NCBI RefSeq assembly: GCF_029846115.1
Contig: NZ_JARVZZ010000001.1
Location: 620,001-684,000, forward strand
DNA length: 64,000 bases
Direction: 5' to 3'
Source: Serratia marcescens
GTDB lineage: Bacteria > Pseudomonadota > Gammaproteobacteria > Enterobacterales > Enterobacteriaceae
The translations under genes were made by a program, and so were the position numbers. The notes below the pieces were generated by a model. The model saw only the letters and a list, made by a program, of their open reading frames with translations. It did not search any database and was not told the DNA's origin. Positions within the stretch are counted from its first letter, which is position 1, and every line of letters starts with the position of its first letter. Shown here piece by piece: positions 20,651 through 30,272 of this stretch.

Positions 20651-23056
20651 TTAACGTTTGGCTTGCCAGATGCGCTGCTGGTAATCGCGAATCGAGCGAT
20701 CCGAGCTGAACATGCCGACGCGCGCAGTGTTAAGGATAGTCCGCCGCGTCCACTCGTCCCGATCGCGGTACAGTTCATCGACCCGGCGCTGCGCCTGGCA
20801 GTACGAGGCGAAGTCCGCCAGCACCAGATAGGGATCGCCACCTTCCAGCAGGCTGTGCAGCATCATGTCGAACGCGTGCTTGTCGCCGTGGCTGAACGCG
20901 CCGCTCGCCAGCTCGTCCAAAATCGCCTTCAGGTGCTTGTCTTTCTTGCGGTAGCTGAGCGGATCGTAGCCCTTTGCCAGTATCGCTTTCACCTGCTCCA
21001 CGGTATTGCCGAAGATAAAGATATTGTCTTCGCCCACCTGCTCGGCGATTTCGACGTTGGCGCCGTCCAGCGTGCCGACCGTCAGCGCGCCGTTCAGCGC
21101 CAGCTTCATATTGCCGGTGCCGGAGGCCTCTTTACCGGCGGTGGAGATCTGCTCGGAGATATCCGCCGCCGGGATCATCAGTTCGGCCACCGACACGCGG
21201 TAGTCGGGAATGAACGCCACTTTCAGGCGATCTTTCACCAACGGATCGTGATTGATCTTCTCGGCCGCCTGATTGATGGCGTAGATGATGTTCTTCGCCA
21301 GGTAGTAGCCCGGCGCCGCCTTGGCGCCGAACAGGAAGACGCGCGGCACGATGTCCAGATTCGGGTTGTCGCGCAGCTGGCGATACAGCGACAGGATGTG
21401 CAGCAGGTTCAGATGCTGGCGTTTGTATTCGTGCAGACGCTTGATCTGCACGTCGAAAATCGCATCCGGGTCGAGCGTCAACCCCATCACACCGTGCACG
21501 TAATGGGCCAGCGCTACCTTGTTGTCGCGTTTGATCTGCTGATAACGCTGGCGGAACGCCGCGTCGTCGGCGAATTTTTCCAGCCCGCGCAACGCGTCGA
21601 GATCGTTCGCCCACTCCACCTTCAGCGTCTCGTCGATCAGGCCCGACAGCGCCGGGTTGCACTGTTTCAGCCAGCGGCGTGGCGTGATGCCGTTGGTGAC
21701 GTTATGGAATTTGTTCGGCCACAGCTGGTGATATTCCGGGAACAGATCTTTCACCACCAGATCCGAGTGCAGCTGCGCCACGCCGTTGACCGCAAAGCCG
21801 CTGACCACGCACAGGTTGGCCATGCGCACCTGCTTGTTGTGGTGCACTGCCAGTTTGGCCCACACCGCCTCGTCGCCCGGCCAGTGCTTATCCACCTGCT
21901 TTTTGAACCTGGCGTTGATCTGTTTGATGATGGAGAAATGGCGCGGCAGCAGGCTGCGCACCAGTTTTTCATCCCAGCATTCCAGCGCTTCCGGCATCAG
22001 GGTGTGGTTGGTGTAGGCGAAGGTGTTGCTGGTGATCGCCCAGGCCGCCTCCCACTCCAGCTGGTGTTCGTCCAGCAGAATGCGCAGCATTTCCGGAATG
22101 GCGATGGTCGGGTGGGTGTCGTTCAGCTGGATCACTTCGTACTTCGGCAGCTCTTCAATCTTGCGGCCGGCCTGATGGTGCTTGCGCAAAATGTCCGCCA
22201 CCGAGCAGGCGCACTGGAAATACTGCTGCATCAGGCGGAGGCGCTTGCCGGCCTGATGGTTGTCGTTCGGGTAGAGCACCTTGGTCAGCTTGTCGGCTTC
22301 TACGCCCTGCTTCTCCGCCTGCAAGAATTTGCCGTCGTTGAAATCGCTCAGGTTGAACGGATGCTGATGGGTCGCCTGCCACAGGCGCAGCGGCTGTGCC
22401 ACGCCGTTGCGATACCCCAGCACCGGCAGATCCCAAGCTTCGCCGCGCAGGGTGAAGGCCGGGCGCCACAGTTCGCGGCCGTCGGCCTGCTTTTCCAGCT
22501 TGCCGCCGATGCCCACGTCCACCGCCAGCGCAGCGTTGTGGCGGAACCACGGGTAGCTCTCGCGCTGCCAGTTATCCGGCGCCTCTTGCTGCTGCCCGCC
22601 CTGGAACGACTGGCGGAACAGCCCGTACTGGTAGTTCAGCCCATAGCCGGTGGCCGGTTGCTCCACCGTCGCCATCGAGTCGAGGAAACAGGCCGCCAAG
22701 CGCCCCAGCCCGCCGTTGCCCAGCGCAGGATCGGTTTCCTGCTCCAGCAGATCCGCCAGCTTGACGTCCTGCTCCGCCAGCGCCTGCTCGACGGTGTCGT
22801 ACCAGCCCAGGTTGATCAGGTTGTTCGCCGTCAGCCGGCCGATCAGAAACTCCATCGAGATGTAGTTCACGTGGCGCAGCGGTTTGGCGCTTTTGCGCGG
22901 CGCCGGCTGTGCGGCCAGCTGCTCGGCCAGCGCCGCACTGACGGCTTCCCACCATTGATGTTGCGTCATCTGCTGTGCGGAACTGAGGCCGAACCGTTGC
23001 CACTGGCGGGCAAGCGCCGCCAGAAAAGCATCCTTCTTGAGCGTAGGCTGTGACAT
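20651..23056 (-). CDS. malP: Maltodextrin phosphorylase
   Basis: An 801-residue GT35 phosphorylase. The pyridoxal phosphate lysine is in [20 protein letters not shown], and the N-terminal part shows [15 protein letters not shown]. It releases glucose 1-phosphate from maltodextrins. The position next to malQ and malT, the MalT boxes upstream and a shorter N-terminus than the second phosphorylase at 30.3-32.7 kb identify this copy as MalP rather than GlgP. Confidence 0.97.
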   Translation of the reverse strand: MSQPTLKKDAFLAALARQWQRFGLSSAQQMTQHQWWEAVSAALAEQLAAQPAPRKSAKPLRHVNYISMEFLIGRLTANNLINLGWYDTVEQALAEQDVKLADLLEQETDPALGNGGLGRLAACFLDSMATVEQPATGYGLNYQYGLFRQSFQGGQQQEAPDNWQRESYPWFRHNAALAVDVGIGGKLEKQADGRELWRPAFTLRGEAWDLPVLGYRNGVAQPLRLWQATHQHPFNLSDFNDGKFLQAEKQGVEADKLTKVLYPNDNHQAGKRLRLMQQYFQCACSVADILRKHHQAGRKIEELPKYEVIQLNDTHPTIAIPEMLRILLDEHQLEWEAAWAITSNTFAYTNHTLMPEALECWDEKLVRSLLPRHFSIIKQINARFKKQVDKHWPGDEAVWAKLAVHHNKQVRMANLCVVSGFAVNGVAQLHSDLVVKDLFPEYHQLWPNKFHNVTNGITPRRWLKQCNPALSGLIDETLKVEWANDLDALRGLEKFADDAAFRQRYQQIKRDNKVALAHYVHGVMGLTLDPDAIFDVQIKRLHEYKRQHLNLLHILSLYRQLRDNPNLDIVPRVFLFGAKAAPGYYLAKNIIYAINQAAEKINHDPLVKDRLKVAFIPDYRVSVAELMIPAADISEQISTAGKEASGTGNMKLALNGALTVGTLDGANVEIAEQVGEDNIFIFGNTVEQVKAILAKGYDPLSYRKKDKHLKAILDELASGAFSHGDKHAFDMMLHSLLEGGDPYLVLADFASYCQAQRRVDELYRDRDEWTRRTILNTARVGMFSSDRSIRDYQQRIWQAKR

Positions 23057-23516
23057 AAGGAAAACTCTCTATCCAGTAAGTGGGTCAAATTGCCGCTATC
23101 GTGCCGGTGAGAAAGCCTGACGGCATCATCCCGCCTGGGGATTAGCTGGGGAGGAGGATTGGGGCGTAGTTGGAATTGTGATCTCAGGCACTTTTTGACT
23201 CCCTTGCAACGATGCAAAAAAGCCCGCCAACGCGTGCGGCGAGCACTGAGAACGTTAACCATGACGTTAGCACAAGTATTCGCGCTGCTGAAGTTTTGTC
23301 CATGGCCGGAAATGCGATCTGCAACCGCATCGCCGCGCGCCGGTGCCAAACGTAAAAAAGTGTGATCGATAGCAACTTAACTCCAAGCCGATGCGGAAGC
23401 TTGTTGCAATACGTTTAGGGTTGGCAGAAGTTAGGGGGAGCTATTAATTACGAACCATAAAATAATTAGCGCCACTCCAATCCCGGCGGGAACCGCGATT
23501 TATACCCTGGAATACT
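23057..23516. other. malP/malT divergent control region
   Basis: This 460-bp gap holds the MalT boxes near malP. It also has TGTGATC half-sites at 23177 and 23361 that could be weak CRP sites (the downstream halves are poor). No gene was found. The rtcAB genes that lie on the far side of malT in E. coli are also absent, since glpE follows malT directly. Confidence 0.6.
23126..23157. promoter_or_regulatory. MalT boxes of the malPQ promoter
   Basis: GGGGAGGAGG at 23148-23157 matches the MalT box consensus GGGGA(T/G)GAGG exactly. GGGGATTAGC starts 11 bp earlier in the same direction and is a weaker copy. A GGATGA core on the opposite strand (23126-23131) adds a third, inverted element. Paired MalT boxes upstream of malP are expected, and their position about 70-100 bp before the malP start fits. 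Confidence 0.75.
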
Positions 23517-26231
23517 ATGCTGATCCCATCAAAACTGAGCCGCCCGGTACGGCTGCAAAATACCGTGATCCGCGATCGCCTGCTGGCCAAACTGGCCAGC
23601 GCGGGCAACTATCGCCTGACACTGGTCAATTGCCCGGCGGGATACGGGAAAACCACGCTGATCGCCCAATGGGCGGCCGGCAAGGCCGATCTGGGCTGGT
23701 ATTCCCTGGATGAGAGCGACAACCAGCCGGAACGCTTCGCCAGCTACCTGATCGCCGCGCTGCAGCAGGCCAGCGGCGGCCGCTGCGTCAAGAGCGAGGC
23801 GCTGAGCCAGAAACATCAGTACGCCAGCCTGTCGGCGCTGTTCGCCCAGCTGTTTATCGAGCTGGCCGACTGGCACCAGCCGCTGTACCTGGTGATCGAC
23901 GACTACCACCTGATCACCAACGACGCCATCCACGAAGCCATGCGCTTTTTCCTGCGCCATCAGCCGGAAAATCTGACGCTGATCCTGCTCTCGCGCACCC
24001 TGCCGCCGCTCGGCATCGCCAATCTGCGGGTGCGCGATCAGTTGCTGGAAATGGGCACGCAGCAGCTGGCGTTTACCCATCAGGAGGCCAAACAGTTCTT
24101 CGACTGCCGCCTGGCGGCGCCGATGGAACAGCAGGACAGCAGCCGCCTGTGCGACGAAGTCGAAGGCTGGGCCACCGCGCTGCAGCTGATCGCGCTGTCG
24201 GCTCGCCAGTCCGCCTCGTCGGCCCAGCTGTCGGCCAAGCGCCTGGCGGGGCTGAACGCCAGTCACCTGTCCGACTACCTGGTGGACGAAGTGCTGGACC
24301 ACGTCGATGCCGAGGCGCGCGCCTTCCTGCTGCGCTGTTCGGTGCTACGTTCGATGAACGATGCGCTGATCGTGCGGCTGACCGGCGAAGACAACGGCCA
24401 GCAACGGCTGGAGGAGCTGGAACGCCAGGGGCTGTTTATCCACCGCATGGACGACACCGGCGAATGGTTCAACTTCCATCCGCTGTTCGCCTCTTTCCTG
24501 CGCCAGCGTTGCCAATGGGAACTGGCGCTGGAGCTGCCGGGGTTGCACCGCGCCGCCGCAGAGGGCTGGCTGGCGCTGGGATATCCGGCGGAGGCCATTC
24601 ACCATGCGCTGGCGGCCAGCGACGTCAGCATGCTGCGCGATATCCTGCTGCAACACGCTTGGTCGCTGTTCCACCACAGCGAACTGGCCCTGCTGGAGGA
24701 GTGCCTGAACGCACTGCCCTATGAGCGCCTGATTCAGAACCCCAAGCTGGCGCTGCTGCAGGCCTGGCTGGCGCAGAGCCAGCACCGCTACGGCGAGGTC
24801 AACACCCTGTTGGAGCGCGCCGAGCGCACCATGCGCGAACAGAAAATCGAGATAGACCAAACGCTGCACGCCGAGTTCGACGCCCTGCGCGCCCAGGTGG
24901 CGATCAACGCCGGCAAACCGGAAGAGGCCGAACGGCTGGCGACCGAAGCGTTGAAATTCCTGCCGCTGTCCAGCTATTACAGCCGCATCGTCGCCACCTC
25001 GGTGACCGGCGAAGTGCACCACTGTAAGGGCGAGCTGGCGCGCGCGCTGCCGATGATGCAGCAAACGGAGCAGATGGCGCGTCGTCATCAGGCCAACCAC
25101 TACGCACTCTGGGCGCTGCTGCAGCAGAGCGAAATCCTCATCGCCCAGGGCTTCCTGCAGGCCGCTTACGAAACCCAGGACAAGGCGTTCGAACTGATCC
25201 GCGAACAGCATCTGGAACAGCTGCCGATGCACGAATTCCTGCTGCGCATTCGCGCGCAGATCCTGTGGTCGTGGTCGCGGCTGGACGAGGCGGAAGACGC
25301 GGCGCGCACCGGGCTGAAAATCCTGGCGAACTACCAGCCGCAGCAACAGCTGCAGTGCATCGCCATGCTGGCCAAGTGCTCGCTGGCGCGCGGCGATCTG
25401 GACAATGCCAATACCCACCTGCAGCGCTGCGAAACCCTGCTGCACGGCGCCCACTACCATCGCGACTGGCTGACCAACACCGACAAGTCGCGGGTGATCC
25501 ACTGGCAGATGACCGGCGACACCGCTGCCGCCGCCCAGTGGCTGCGCCACACCGAAAAGCCCGGCATGGCGGACAACCACTTCACGCAGGGCCAGTGGCG
25601 CAACATCGCGCGGGTGCAGATCCTGCTCGGCCAGTATGATGAGGCCGGCGTGGTGCTGGATGAGCTGAACGAGAACGCCCGCCGCCTGCGGCTGGTGAGC
25701 GATCTCAACCGCAACCTGCTCCTCAGCAACCAGCTGTACTGGCTGCAAGAGCGCAAGGGCGAAGCGCAGCAGGCGTTGATCGAAGCGCTGTCGCTGGCTA
25801 ACCGCACCGGCTTTATCAGCCATTTCGTCATCGAGGGCGAAGCGATGGCGCAACAGCTGCGCCAGCTGATCCAGCTCAACACGCTGCCGGAACTGGAACA
25901 GCATCGCGCCCAGCGCATCCTGCGCGACATCAACCAGCATCATCGGCACAAGTTCGCGCATTTTGACGAGAACTTCGTCGATAAGCTGTTGACCCACCCG
26001 CAGGTGCCGGAGCTGATCCGCACCAGCCCGCTCACCCAGCGCGAATGGCAGGTGCTGGGGCTGATTTATTCCGGTTACAGCAACGACCAGATCGCCGGCG
26101 AACTGGATGTAGCAGCCACCACCATCAAGACGCACATCCGCAACCTGTACCAGAAGCTCGGCGTGGCCCATCGCCAGGAAGCGGTGCAGCAGGCGCAGCA
26201 GCTGTTGAAGATGATGGGGTACGGCGCTTAA
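23517..26231 (+). CDS. malT: ATP- and maltotriose-dependent activator MalT
   Basis: A 904-residue STAND-family regulator. The Walker A motif CPAGYGKTT is at residues 39-47, with VIDDYHL as Walker B. The middle is made of helical repeats that bind maltotriose, and a LuxR-type helix-turn-helix domain occupies about residues 839-890 ([21 protein letters not shown]). MalT multimerises on MalT boxes and activates maltose and maltodextrin genes. It diverges from malPQ. Confidence 0.97.
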   Translation: MLIPSKLSRPVRLQNTVIRDRLLAKLASAGNYRLTLVNCPAGYGKTTLIAQWAAGKADLGWYSLDESDNQPERFASYLIAALQQASGGRCVKSEALSQKHQYASLSALFAQLFIELADWHQPLYLVIDDYHLITNDAIHEAMRFFLRHQPENLTLILLSRTLPPLGIANLRVRDQLLEMGTQQLAFTHQEAKQFFDCRLAAPMEQQDSSRLCDEVEGWATALQLIALSARQSASSAQLSAKRLAGLNASHLSDYLVDEVLDHVDAEARAFLLRCSVLRSMNDALIVRLTGEDNGQQRLEELERQGLFIHRMDDTGEWFNFHPLFASFLRQRCQWELALELPGLHRAAAEGWLALGYPAEAIHHALAASDVSMLRDILLQHAWSLFHHSELALLEECLNALPYERLIQNPKLALLQAWLAQSQHRYGEVNTLLERAERTMREQKIEIDQTLHAEFDALRAQVAINAGKPEEAERLATEALKFLPLSSYYSRIVATSVTGEVHHCKGELARALPMMQQTEQMARRHQANHYALWALLQQSEILIAQGFLQAAYETQDKAFELIREQHLEQLPMHEFLLRIRAQILWSWSRLDEAEDAARTGLKILANYQPQQQLQCIAMLAKCSLARGDLDNANTHLQRCETLLHGAHYHRDWLTNTDKSRVIHWQMTGDTAAAAQWLRHTEKPGMADNHFTQGQWRNIARVQILLGQYDEAGVVLDELNENARRLRLVSDLNRNLLLSNQLYWLQERKGEAQQALIEALSLANRTGFISHFVIEGEAMAQQLRQLIQLNTLPELEQHRAQRILRDINQHHRHKFAHFDENFVDKLLTHPQVPELIRTSPLTQREWQVLGLIYSGYSNDQIAGELDVAATTIKTHIRNLYQKLGVAHRQEAVQQAQQLLKMMGYGA

Positions 26232-26313
26232 AAACCCTGATGTCCCTCTGGTCTTAAACGCCGCAGAGTTGGTTACAATAGCGGCGTCCCCCAATTACGA
26301 GGCAGTCAGCAGT

Positions 26314-26640
26314 ATGGAACAGTTCGAAGCGATCAACGTTGAGCAGGCGTACAGCCGCTGGAAAGAAGGCAGCGCCGCCCTGGTCGACATCCGCGATCCG
26401 CAAAGTTTTGAAGCCGGGCATACGCCGGGCGCCTTTCACCTCACCAACGCCACCCTGTCGGCCTTTATGCAGCAAAACGACTTCGAGCGGCCGGTGATGG
26501 TGATGTGCTACCACGGCAACAGCAGCCGCAGCGCGGCGCAGTATCTGCTGCACCAGGGGTTCGACGCGGTCTACAGCATCGACGGCGGCTTCGAAGCCTG
26601 GGCTCGCCAGTATCCGCAAGACGTGGAAACCTCTGCCTGA
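26314..26640 (+). CDS. glpE: Thiosulfate sulfurtransferase GlpE
   Basis: A single-domain rhodanese of 108 residues. The active-site loop MCYHGNSS carries Cys65, and the domain-typical [16 protein letters not shown] is at 25-40. It transfers sulfane sulfur from thiosulfate to cyanide or thioredoxin in vitro; the physiological role is open. The start was chosen for the family N-terminus. It is followed by a terminator-like hairpin before glpG, so it may be partly uncoupled from glpGR. Confidence 0.95.
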   Translation: MEQFEAINVEQAYSRWKEGSAALVDIRDPQSFEAGHTPGAFHLTNATLSAFMQQNDFERPVMVMCYHGNSSRSAAQYLLHQGFDAVYSIDGGFEAWARQYPQDVETSA

Positions 26641-26648
26641 TTCCCGCC

Positions 26649-26676
26649 GCCCGCCGCTCGTCGGCGGGCTTTCCCT
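26649..26676 (+). terminator. Terminator-like hairpin between glpE and glpG
   Basis: An 8-bp stem (GCCCGCCG / CGGCGGGC) with a 5-nt loop is followed by TTTCCCTT. The tail is only moderately T-rich. Confidence 0.65.
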
Positions 26677-26811
26677 TCGATTTTATGCGCGTTTTCGCGG
26701 GTTTTTCGCAGATCCGTTTGCCAGCGCTCAGGATTTCGACGTTATAATCGGCCGTCAGGGTCGCCGACGAGCAAGCCGCGGCCAAAATCATTCACTTACG
26801 ACGGAAGAGCA

Positions 26812-27648
26812 ATGGTTAGAGTAATCGCCATATCCAACCCGCGCCTGGCGCTGGCCTTTGTCGACTATATGGCGACCCAGGGCATCCGGCTTGAGCTGCG
26901 CAACAGCGGCGAGGCGGCGGAAATCTGGCTGGCCGACGACGGCCACCTCGAACAGGTGCAACACGAACTGCAGCAGTTTCTGGCCGATCCGCTCAACCGC
27001 CGTTATCAGGCCGCCAGCTGGCAGACCGGCCATACCGACGCCGGCCTGCACTATCAGAGCGAATCCTACCTGCACACCCTGCGCAGCAAGGCCGGGCCGC
27101 TGACGCTCGGCGTGATGGTACTGTGCATCGCGGTCTACATCCTGATGCAGGCGCTGGGCGACGACACCGTGATGTACTGGCTCTCCTGGCCACAGGACAG
27201 CAGCCAATACACGCAACTGTGGCGCTGGGTCAGCCATGCGTTCCTGCATTTCTCCCTGCTGCATATCCTGTTTAACCTGATGTGGTGGTGGTATCTCGGC
27301 GGCCAGATGGAAAAACGCCTCGGCGCCGGCAAGCTGTTCGTGCTGGCGGTGGTGTCGGCCTTCTTCAGCGGCTGGGCGCAATCGCTGTTCAGCGGCGCGC
27401 TGTTCGGCGGGCTGTCGGGCGTGGTTTACGCGCTGATGGGCTATGTGTGGCTGACGGGTGAACGGGCGCCGGAGCGCGGCCTGATGCTGCCGCGTGGCCT
27501 GATGGTGTTCTCGGTGCTGTGGCTGGTGGCCGGATATTTCGATATTTTAGGAATGTCGATCGCCAACGCGGCACACGTAGCCGGTTTAGTGTTAGGGTTA
27601 TTGATGGCATTTTGGGATACGCGTCATCGCGCACACAACGAACAATAA
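26812..27648 (+). CDS. glpG: Rhomboid intramembrane serine protease GlpG
   Basis: A 278-residue protein with an N-terminal cytoplasmic domain (about 1-70) and a six-helix rhomboid core. The catalytic dyad is Ser202 in [14 protein letters not shown] and His255 in [23 protein letters not shown] at 151-164 is the conserved rhomboid segment. It cuts substrates within or near the inner membrane. It precedes glpR, and the three genes follow the E. coli glpEGR order. Confidence 0.96.
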   Translation: MVRVIAISNPRLALAFVDYMATQGIRLELRNSGEAAEIWLADDGHLEQVQHELQQFLADPLNRRYQAASWQTGHTDAGLHYQSESYLHTLRSKAGPLTLGVMVLCIAVYILMQALGDDTVMYWLSWPQDSSQYTQLWRWVSHAFLHFSLLHILFNLMWWWYLGGQMEKRLGAGKLFVLAVVSAFFSGWAQSLFSGALFGGLSGVVYALMGYVWLTGERAPERGLMLPRGLMVFSVLWLVAGYFDILGMSIANAAHVAGLVLGLLMAFWDTRHRAHNEQ

Positions 27649-27698
27649 CAGCCGGGAGCTGTGCCCAGCGGGCATAGCGGGCGTTTTAGGGGATTATC

Positions 27699-28457
27699 GT
27701 GAAGCAAACACAGCGTCATGACGCAATTATCGAGCTGGTGCGCCTGCAGGGTTACGTCAGCACGGAAGAGCTGGTCGAACATTTTGACGTCAGCCCGCAA
27801 ACGATTCGCCGCGATTTGAATGACCTGGCCGACCAGAACAAGATCCAGCGTCACCACGGCGGCGCGGCGCTGCCCTCCAGCTCGGTCAACGCTGCCTATA
27901 ACGATCGCAAGGTGATGTGGTCGGAAGAGAAAGCCCGCATCGCGCAGCGCGTCGCCAGCCAGATCCCGGACGGCGCCACGCTGTTCATCGATATCGGCAC
28001 CACGCCGGAAGCGGTGGCCCATGCGCTGATGAACCACAAGAACCTGCGCGTGGTCACCAACAACCTCAACGTTGCCACCTTGCTGACCGCCAAGGAAGAC
28101 TTCCGCCTGATCCTGGCCGGCGGCGAAGTGCGCACCCGCGACGGCGGCATCATGGGCGAAGCCACCCTGGACTTCATCTCCCAATTCCGCCTCGATTACG
28201 GCATTCTCGGCATCAGCGGCATCGATATGGACGGCTCCCTGCTCGAATTCGACTATCATGAAGTGCGCACCAAACGCGCGATTATCGAAAATTCCCGCTG
28301 CGTGATGCTGGTCACCGACCACTCCAAATTCGGCCGCAACGCCATGGTCAACCTGGGCAACATGAATCTGATCGACTACCTGTTTACCGATCAGTTACCG
28401 CCGCCGAGCGTGATGAAAATCATCGAACAGTACGACGTGCAGCTGGAGCTGTGCTGA
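27699..28457 (+). CDS. glpR: Glycerol-3-phosphate regulon repressor GlpR
   Basis: A 252-residue DeoR-family repressor. The N-terminal helix-turn-helix (TEELVEHFDVSPQTIRRDLNDL) is followed by the DeoR sensor domain (FIDIGTTPEAVAHAL, LILAGGEVRTRDGGI). It binds glycerol 3-phosphate and represses glp operons. The start is GTG, about 7 bp after AGGGGA, and gives the conserved MKQTQRH N-terminus. The sequence agrees with E. coli GlpR through the terminal QLELC. Confidence 0.96.
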   Translation: MKQTQRHDAIIELVRLQGYVSTEELVEHFDVSPQTIRRDLNDLADQNKIQRHHGGAALPSSSVNAAYNDRKVMWSEEKARIAQRVASQIPDGATLFIDIGTTPEAVAHALMNHKNLRVVTNNLNVATLLTAKEDFRLILAGGEVRTRDGGIMGEATLDFISQFRLDYGILGISGIDMDGSLLEFDYHEVRTKRAIIENSRCVMLVTDHSKFGRNAMVNLGNMNLIDYLFTDQLPPPSVMKIIEQYDVQLELC

Positions 28458-28473
28458 TTCAGCCGTAACCTGT

Positions 28474-28498
28474 GGGGCGGCGCGCCGCCGCCCCGTTT
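28474..28498 (+). terminator. Terminator-like hairpin downstream of glpR
   Basis: A 9-bp GC-rich stem (GGGGCGGCG / CGCCGCCCC) with a 3-nt loop lies 16 bp after the glpR stop and is followed by GTTTCC. Confidence 0.65.
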
Positions 28499-28558
28499 CC
28501 CGCCCTCGCCCCCTTATCGACAGCCGTTTGCGCGCTCGCGCCATATCCACATCATTTA

Positions 28559-28670
28559 TGTGACTATCATCACCAAACTGTTACCTCTATCACGCCTAAA
28601 TGTTTTTGTTTGGTTAAGTCTTGGCTTGCTTGTTGGTTTTTGATTACAATCATGAGCGAAAACGAACATG
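28559..28670 (+). promoter_or_regulatory. glpD promoter with CRP site and GlpR operator
   Basis: TGTGACTATCATCACC at 28559-28574 matches the CRP consensus TGTGA-N6-TCACA at nine of ten defined bases. TTGGCT at 28621 and TACAAT at 28645 form a promoter with an 18-bp spacer and a TG before the -10. Directly after the -10, CATGAGCGAAAACGAACATG is an imperfect dyad close to the GlpR operator. A second CGAACAT half-site is at 28683. Catabolite activation plus GlpR repression is the known control of glpD. Confidence 0.8.
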
Positions 28671-28704
28671 AAAGAGCTATTTCGAACATCTGGAGGAAGA
28701 TGAC

Positions 28705-30213
28705 GTGGAAACCAAAGACTTGATCGTTATCGGTGGCGGCATCAATGGTGCCGGCATCGCGGCGGATGCTGCCGGGCGCGGGCTGTCGGTACTGCTACTG
28801 GAAGCGCAAGACTTGGCCTGTGCTACGTCTTCCGCCAGTTCCAAACTGATCCACGGTGGCCTGCGCTACCTGGAACACTACGAATTCCGTCTGGTGAGCG
28901 AAGCGCTGGCCGAGCGTGAAGTGCTGCTGAAGTTGGCGCCGCACATCGCGTTCCCGATGCGCTTCCGCCTGCCGCACCAGCCGCACCTGCGTCCGGCCTG
29001 GATGATCCGTATCGGCCTGTTCCTGTACGATCACCTGGGCAAACGCACCAGCCTGCCGGGCAGCAAGGGTTTGCGCTTTGGACCAGAGTCGGTGCTGAAG
29101 CCTGAACTGAAGCGCGGTTTCGAATATTCCGACTGCTGGGTCGACGATGCTCGCCTAGTGGTGCTAAACGCGCAGGAAGTGGAAAAACGCGGCGGCGAAG
29201 TGCGCACCCGCACCAAAGTGACCCGCGCATGGCGTGAAAACGGCCTGTGGATGGTGGAAGCGGTCGATATCGACAGCGGCAAAACCTTCACCTGGCGCGC
29301 CAAAGGCCTGGTGAACGCCACCGGCCCGTGGGTGAAAAACTTCTTCGACGACGGCCTGAAGCTGAAATCGCCTTACGGCATCCGCCTGATCAAAGGCAGC
29401 CACATCGTGGTGCCGCGCGTGCACGATCAGCCGCAGTCTTACATTCTGCAGAACGAAGACCACCGCATCGTGTTCGTGATCCCGTGGAATGACGAGTTCT
29501 CCATCATCGGTACCACCGACGTGGAGTACAAAGGCGATCCGAAAGATGTGAAGATCGACGAGAATGAAATCGCTTATCTGCTGAAAGTGTACAACGATCA
29601 CTTCAAGAAGCAGCTGGGCCGCGACGACATCGTCTGGACATACTCCGGCGTGCGTCCGCTGTGCGACGACGAATCCGATTCACCGCAGGCGATCACCCGC
29701 GATTACACGCTGGACGTGCACGACGAACAAGGCAAGGCGCCGCTGCTGTCGGTCTTCGGCGGCAAGCTGACCACCTACCGCAAGCTGGCCGAGCACGCGA
29801 TGGAAAAACTGGCCCACTACTACCCAGGCTGCGGCCCGGCGTGGACCAAAAACGCCACGCTGCCAGGCGGCGACATCGGCGGCGATCGCGACGGCTACGC
29901 GGCCAAACTGCGCCGTGCGCACGGCTGGCTGCCGGAAGCCCTGGCGCGCCGCTATGCCCGTACCTACGGCAGCCAGAGCGAGCTGATCCTGGCCGGCGCC
30001 AACGGCCTCGCCGATCTGGGCGAAGATTTCGGCCACGGTCTGTATGAAGCCGAACTGCGCTACCTGACCGAGAAAGAGTGGGTCGTAGAGCTGGCCGACG
30101 CCATCTGGCGCCGCACCAAGCTGGGCATGTGGCTGGACGAAGCGCAGCAGGCGCGAGTGCAAGCCTGGCTGGCAGAACACGCGAAAACGAAAGCGCTGTC
30201 TCTGGCTTCCTGA
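28705..30213 (+). CDS. glpD: Aerobic glycerol-3-phosphate dehydrogenase
   Basis: A 502-residue FAD flavoprotein. The dinucleotide-binding motif GGGINGAGIAADAAGRG begins at residue 10, and GLVNATGPWV and FGGKLTTYRKLAEHAMEKL are family landmarks. It oxidises glycerol 3-phosphate to dihydroxyacetone phosphate at the inner membrane and passes electrons to ubiquinone. Translation starts at GTG, 9 bp after GGAGG. An ATG 5 bp upstream is out of frame. It ends at a strong terminator shared with glgP. Confidence 0.97.
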   Translation: METKDLIVIGGGINGAGIAADAAGRGLSVLLLEAQDLACATSSASSKLIHGGLRYLEHYEFRLVSEALAEREVLLKLAPHIAFPMRFRLPHQPHLRPAWMIRIGLFLYDHLGKRTSLPGSKGLRFGPESVLKPELKRGFEYSDCWVDDARLVVLNAQEVEKRGGEVRTRTKVTRAWRENGLWMVEAVDIDSGKTFTWRAKGLVNATGPWVKNFFDDGLKLKSPYGIRLIKGSHIVVPRVHDQPQSYILQNEDHRIVFVIPWNDEFSIIGTTDVEYKGDPKDVKIDENEIAYLLKVYNDHFKKQLGRDDIVWTYSGVRPLCDDESDSPQAITRDYTLDVHDEQGKAPLLSVFGGKLTTYRKLAEHAMEKLAHYYPGCGPAWTKNATLPGGDIGGDRDGYAAKLRRAHGWLPEALARRYARTYGSQSELILAGANGLADLGEDFGHGLYEAELRYLTEKEWVVELADAIWRRTKLGMWLDEAQQARVQAWLAEHAKTKALSLAS

Positions 30214-30230
30214 GCCACAGCGTAATGAAA

Positions 30231-30262
30231 AAGGGCCGGTTATCCGGCCCTTTGTTTTTTTC
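30231..30262. terminator. Intrinsic terminator of glpD, facing glgP
   Basis: A 9-bp stem (AAGGGCCGG / CCGGCCCTT) with a 4-nt loop is followed by TTGTTTTTTT on the + strand. On the minus strand the stem is followed by TTTTTCATTAC, so it can also serve glgP. Confidence 0.92.
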
Positions 30263-30272
30263 CTCTCCCGCT

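Noticed and set aside
20573..23053. 826-codon frame opposite malP
   Set aside because: It is a GC-rich antisense shadow with periodic composition. The minus-strand gene is an intact phosphorylase.
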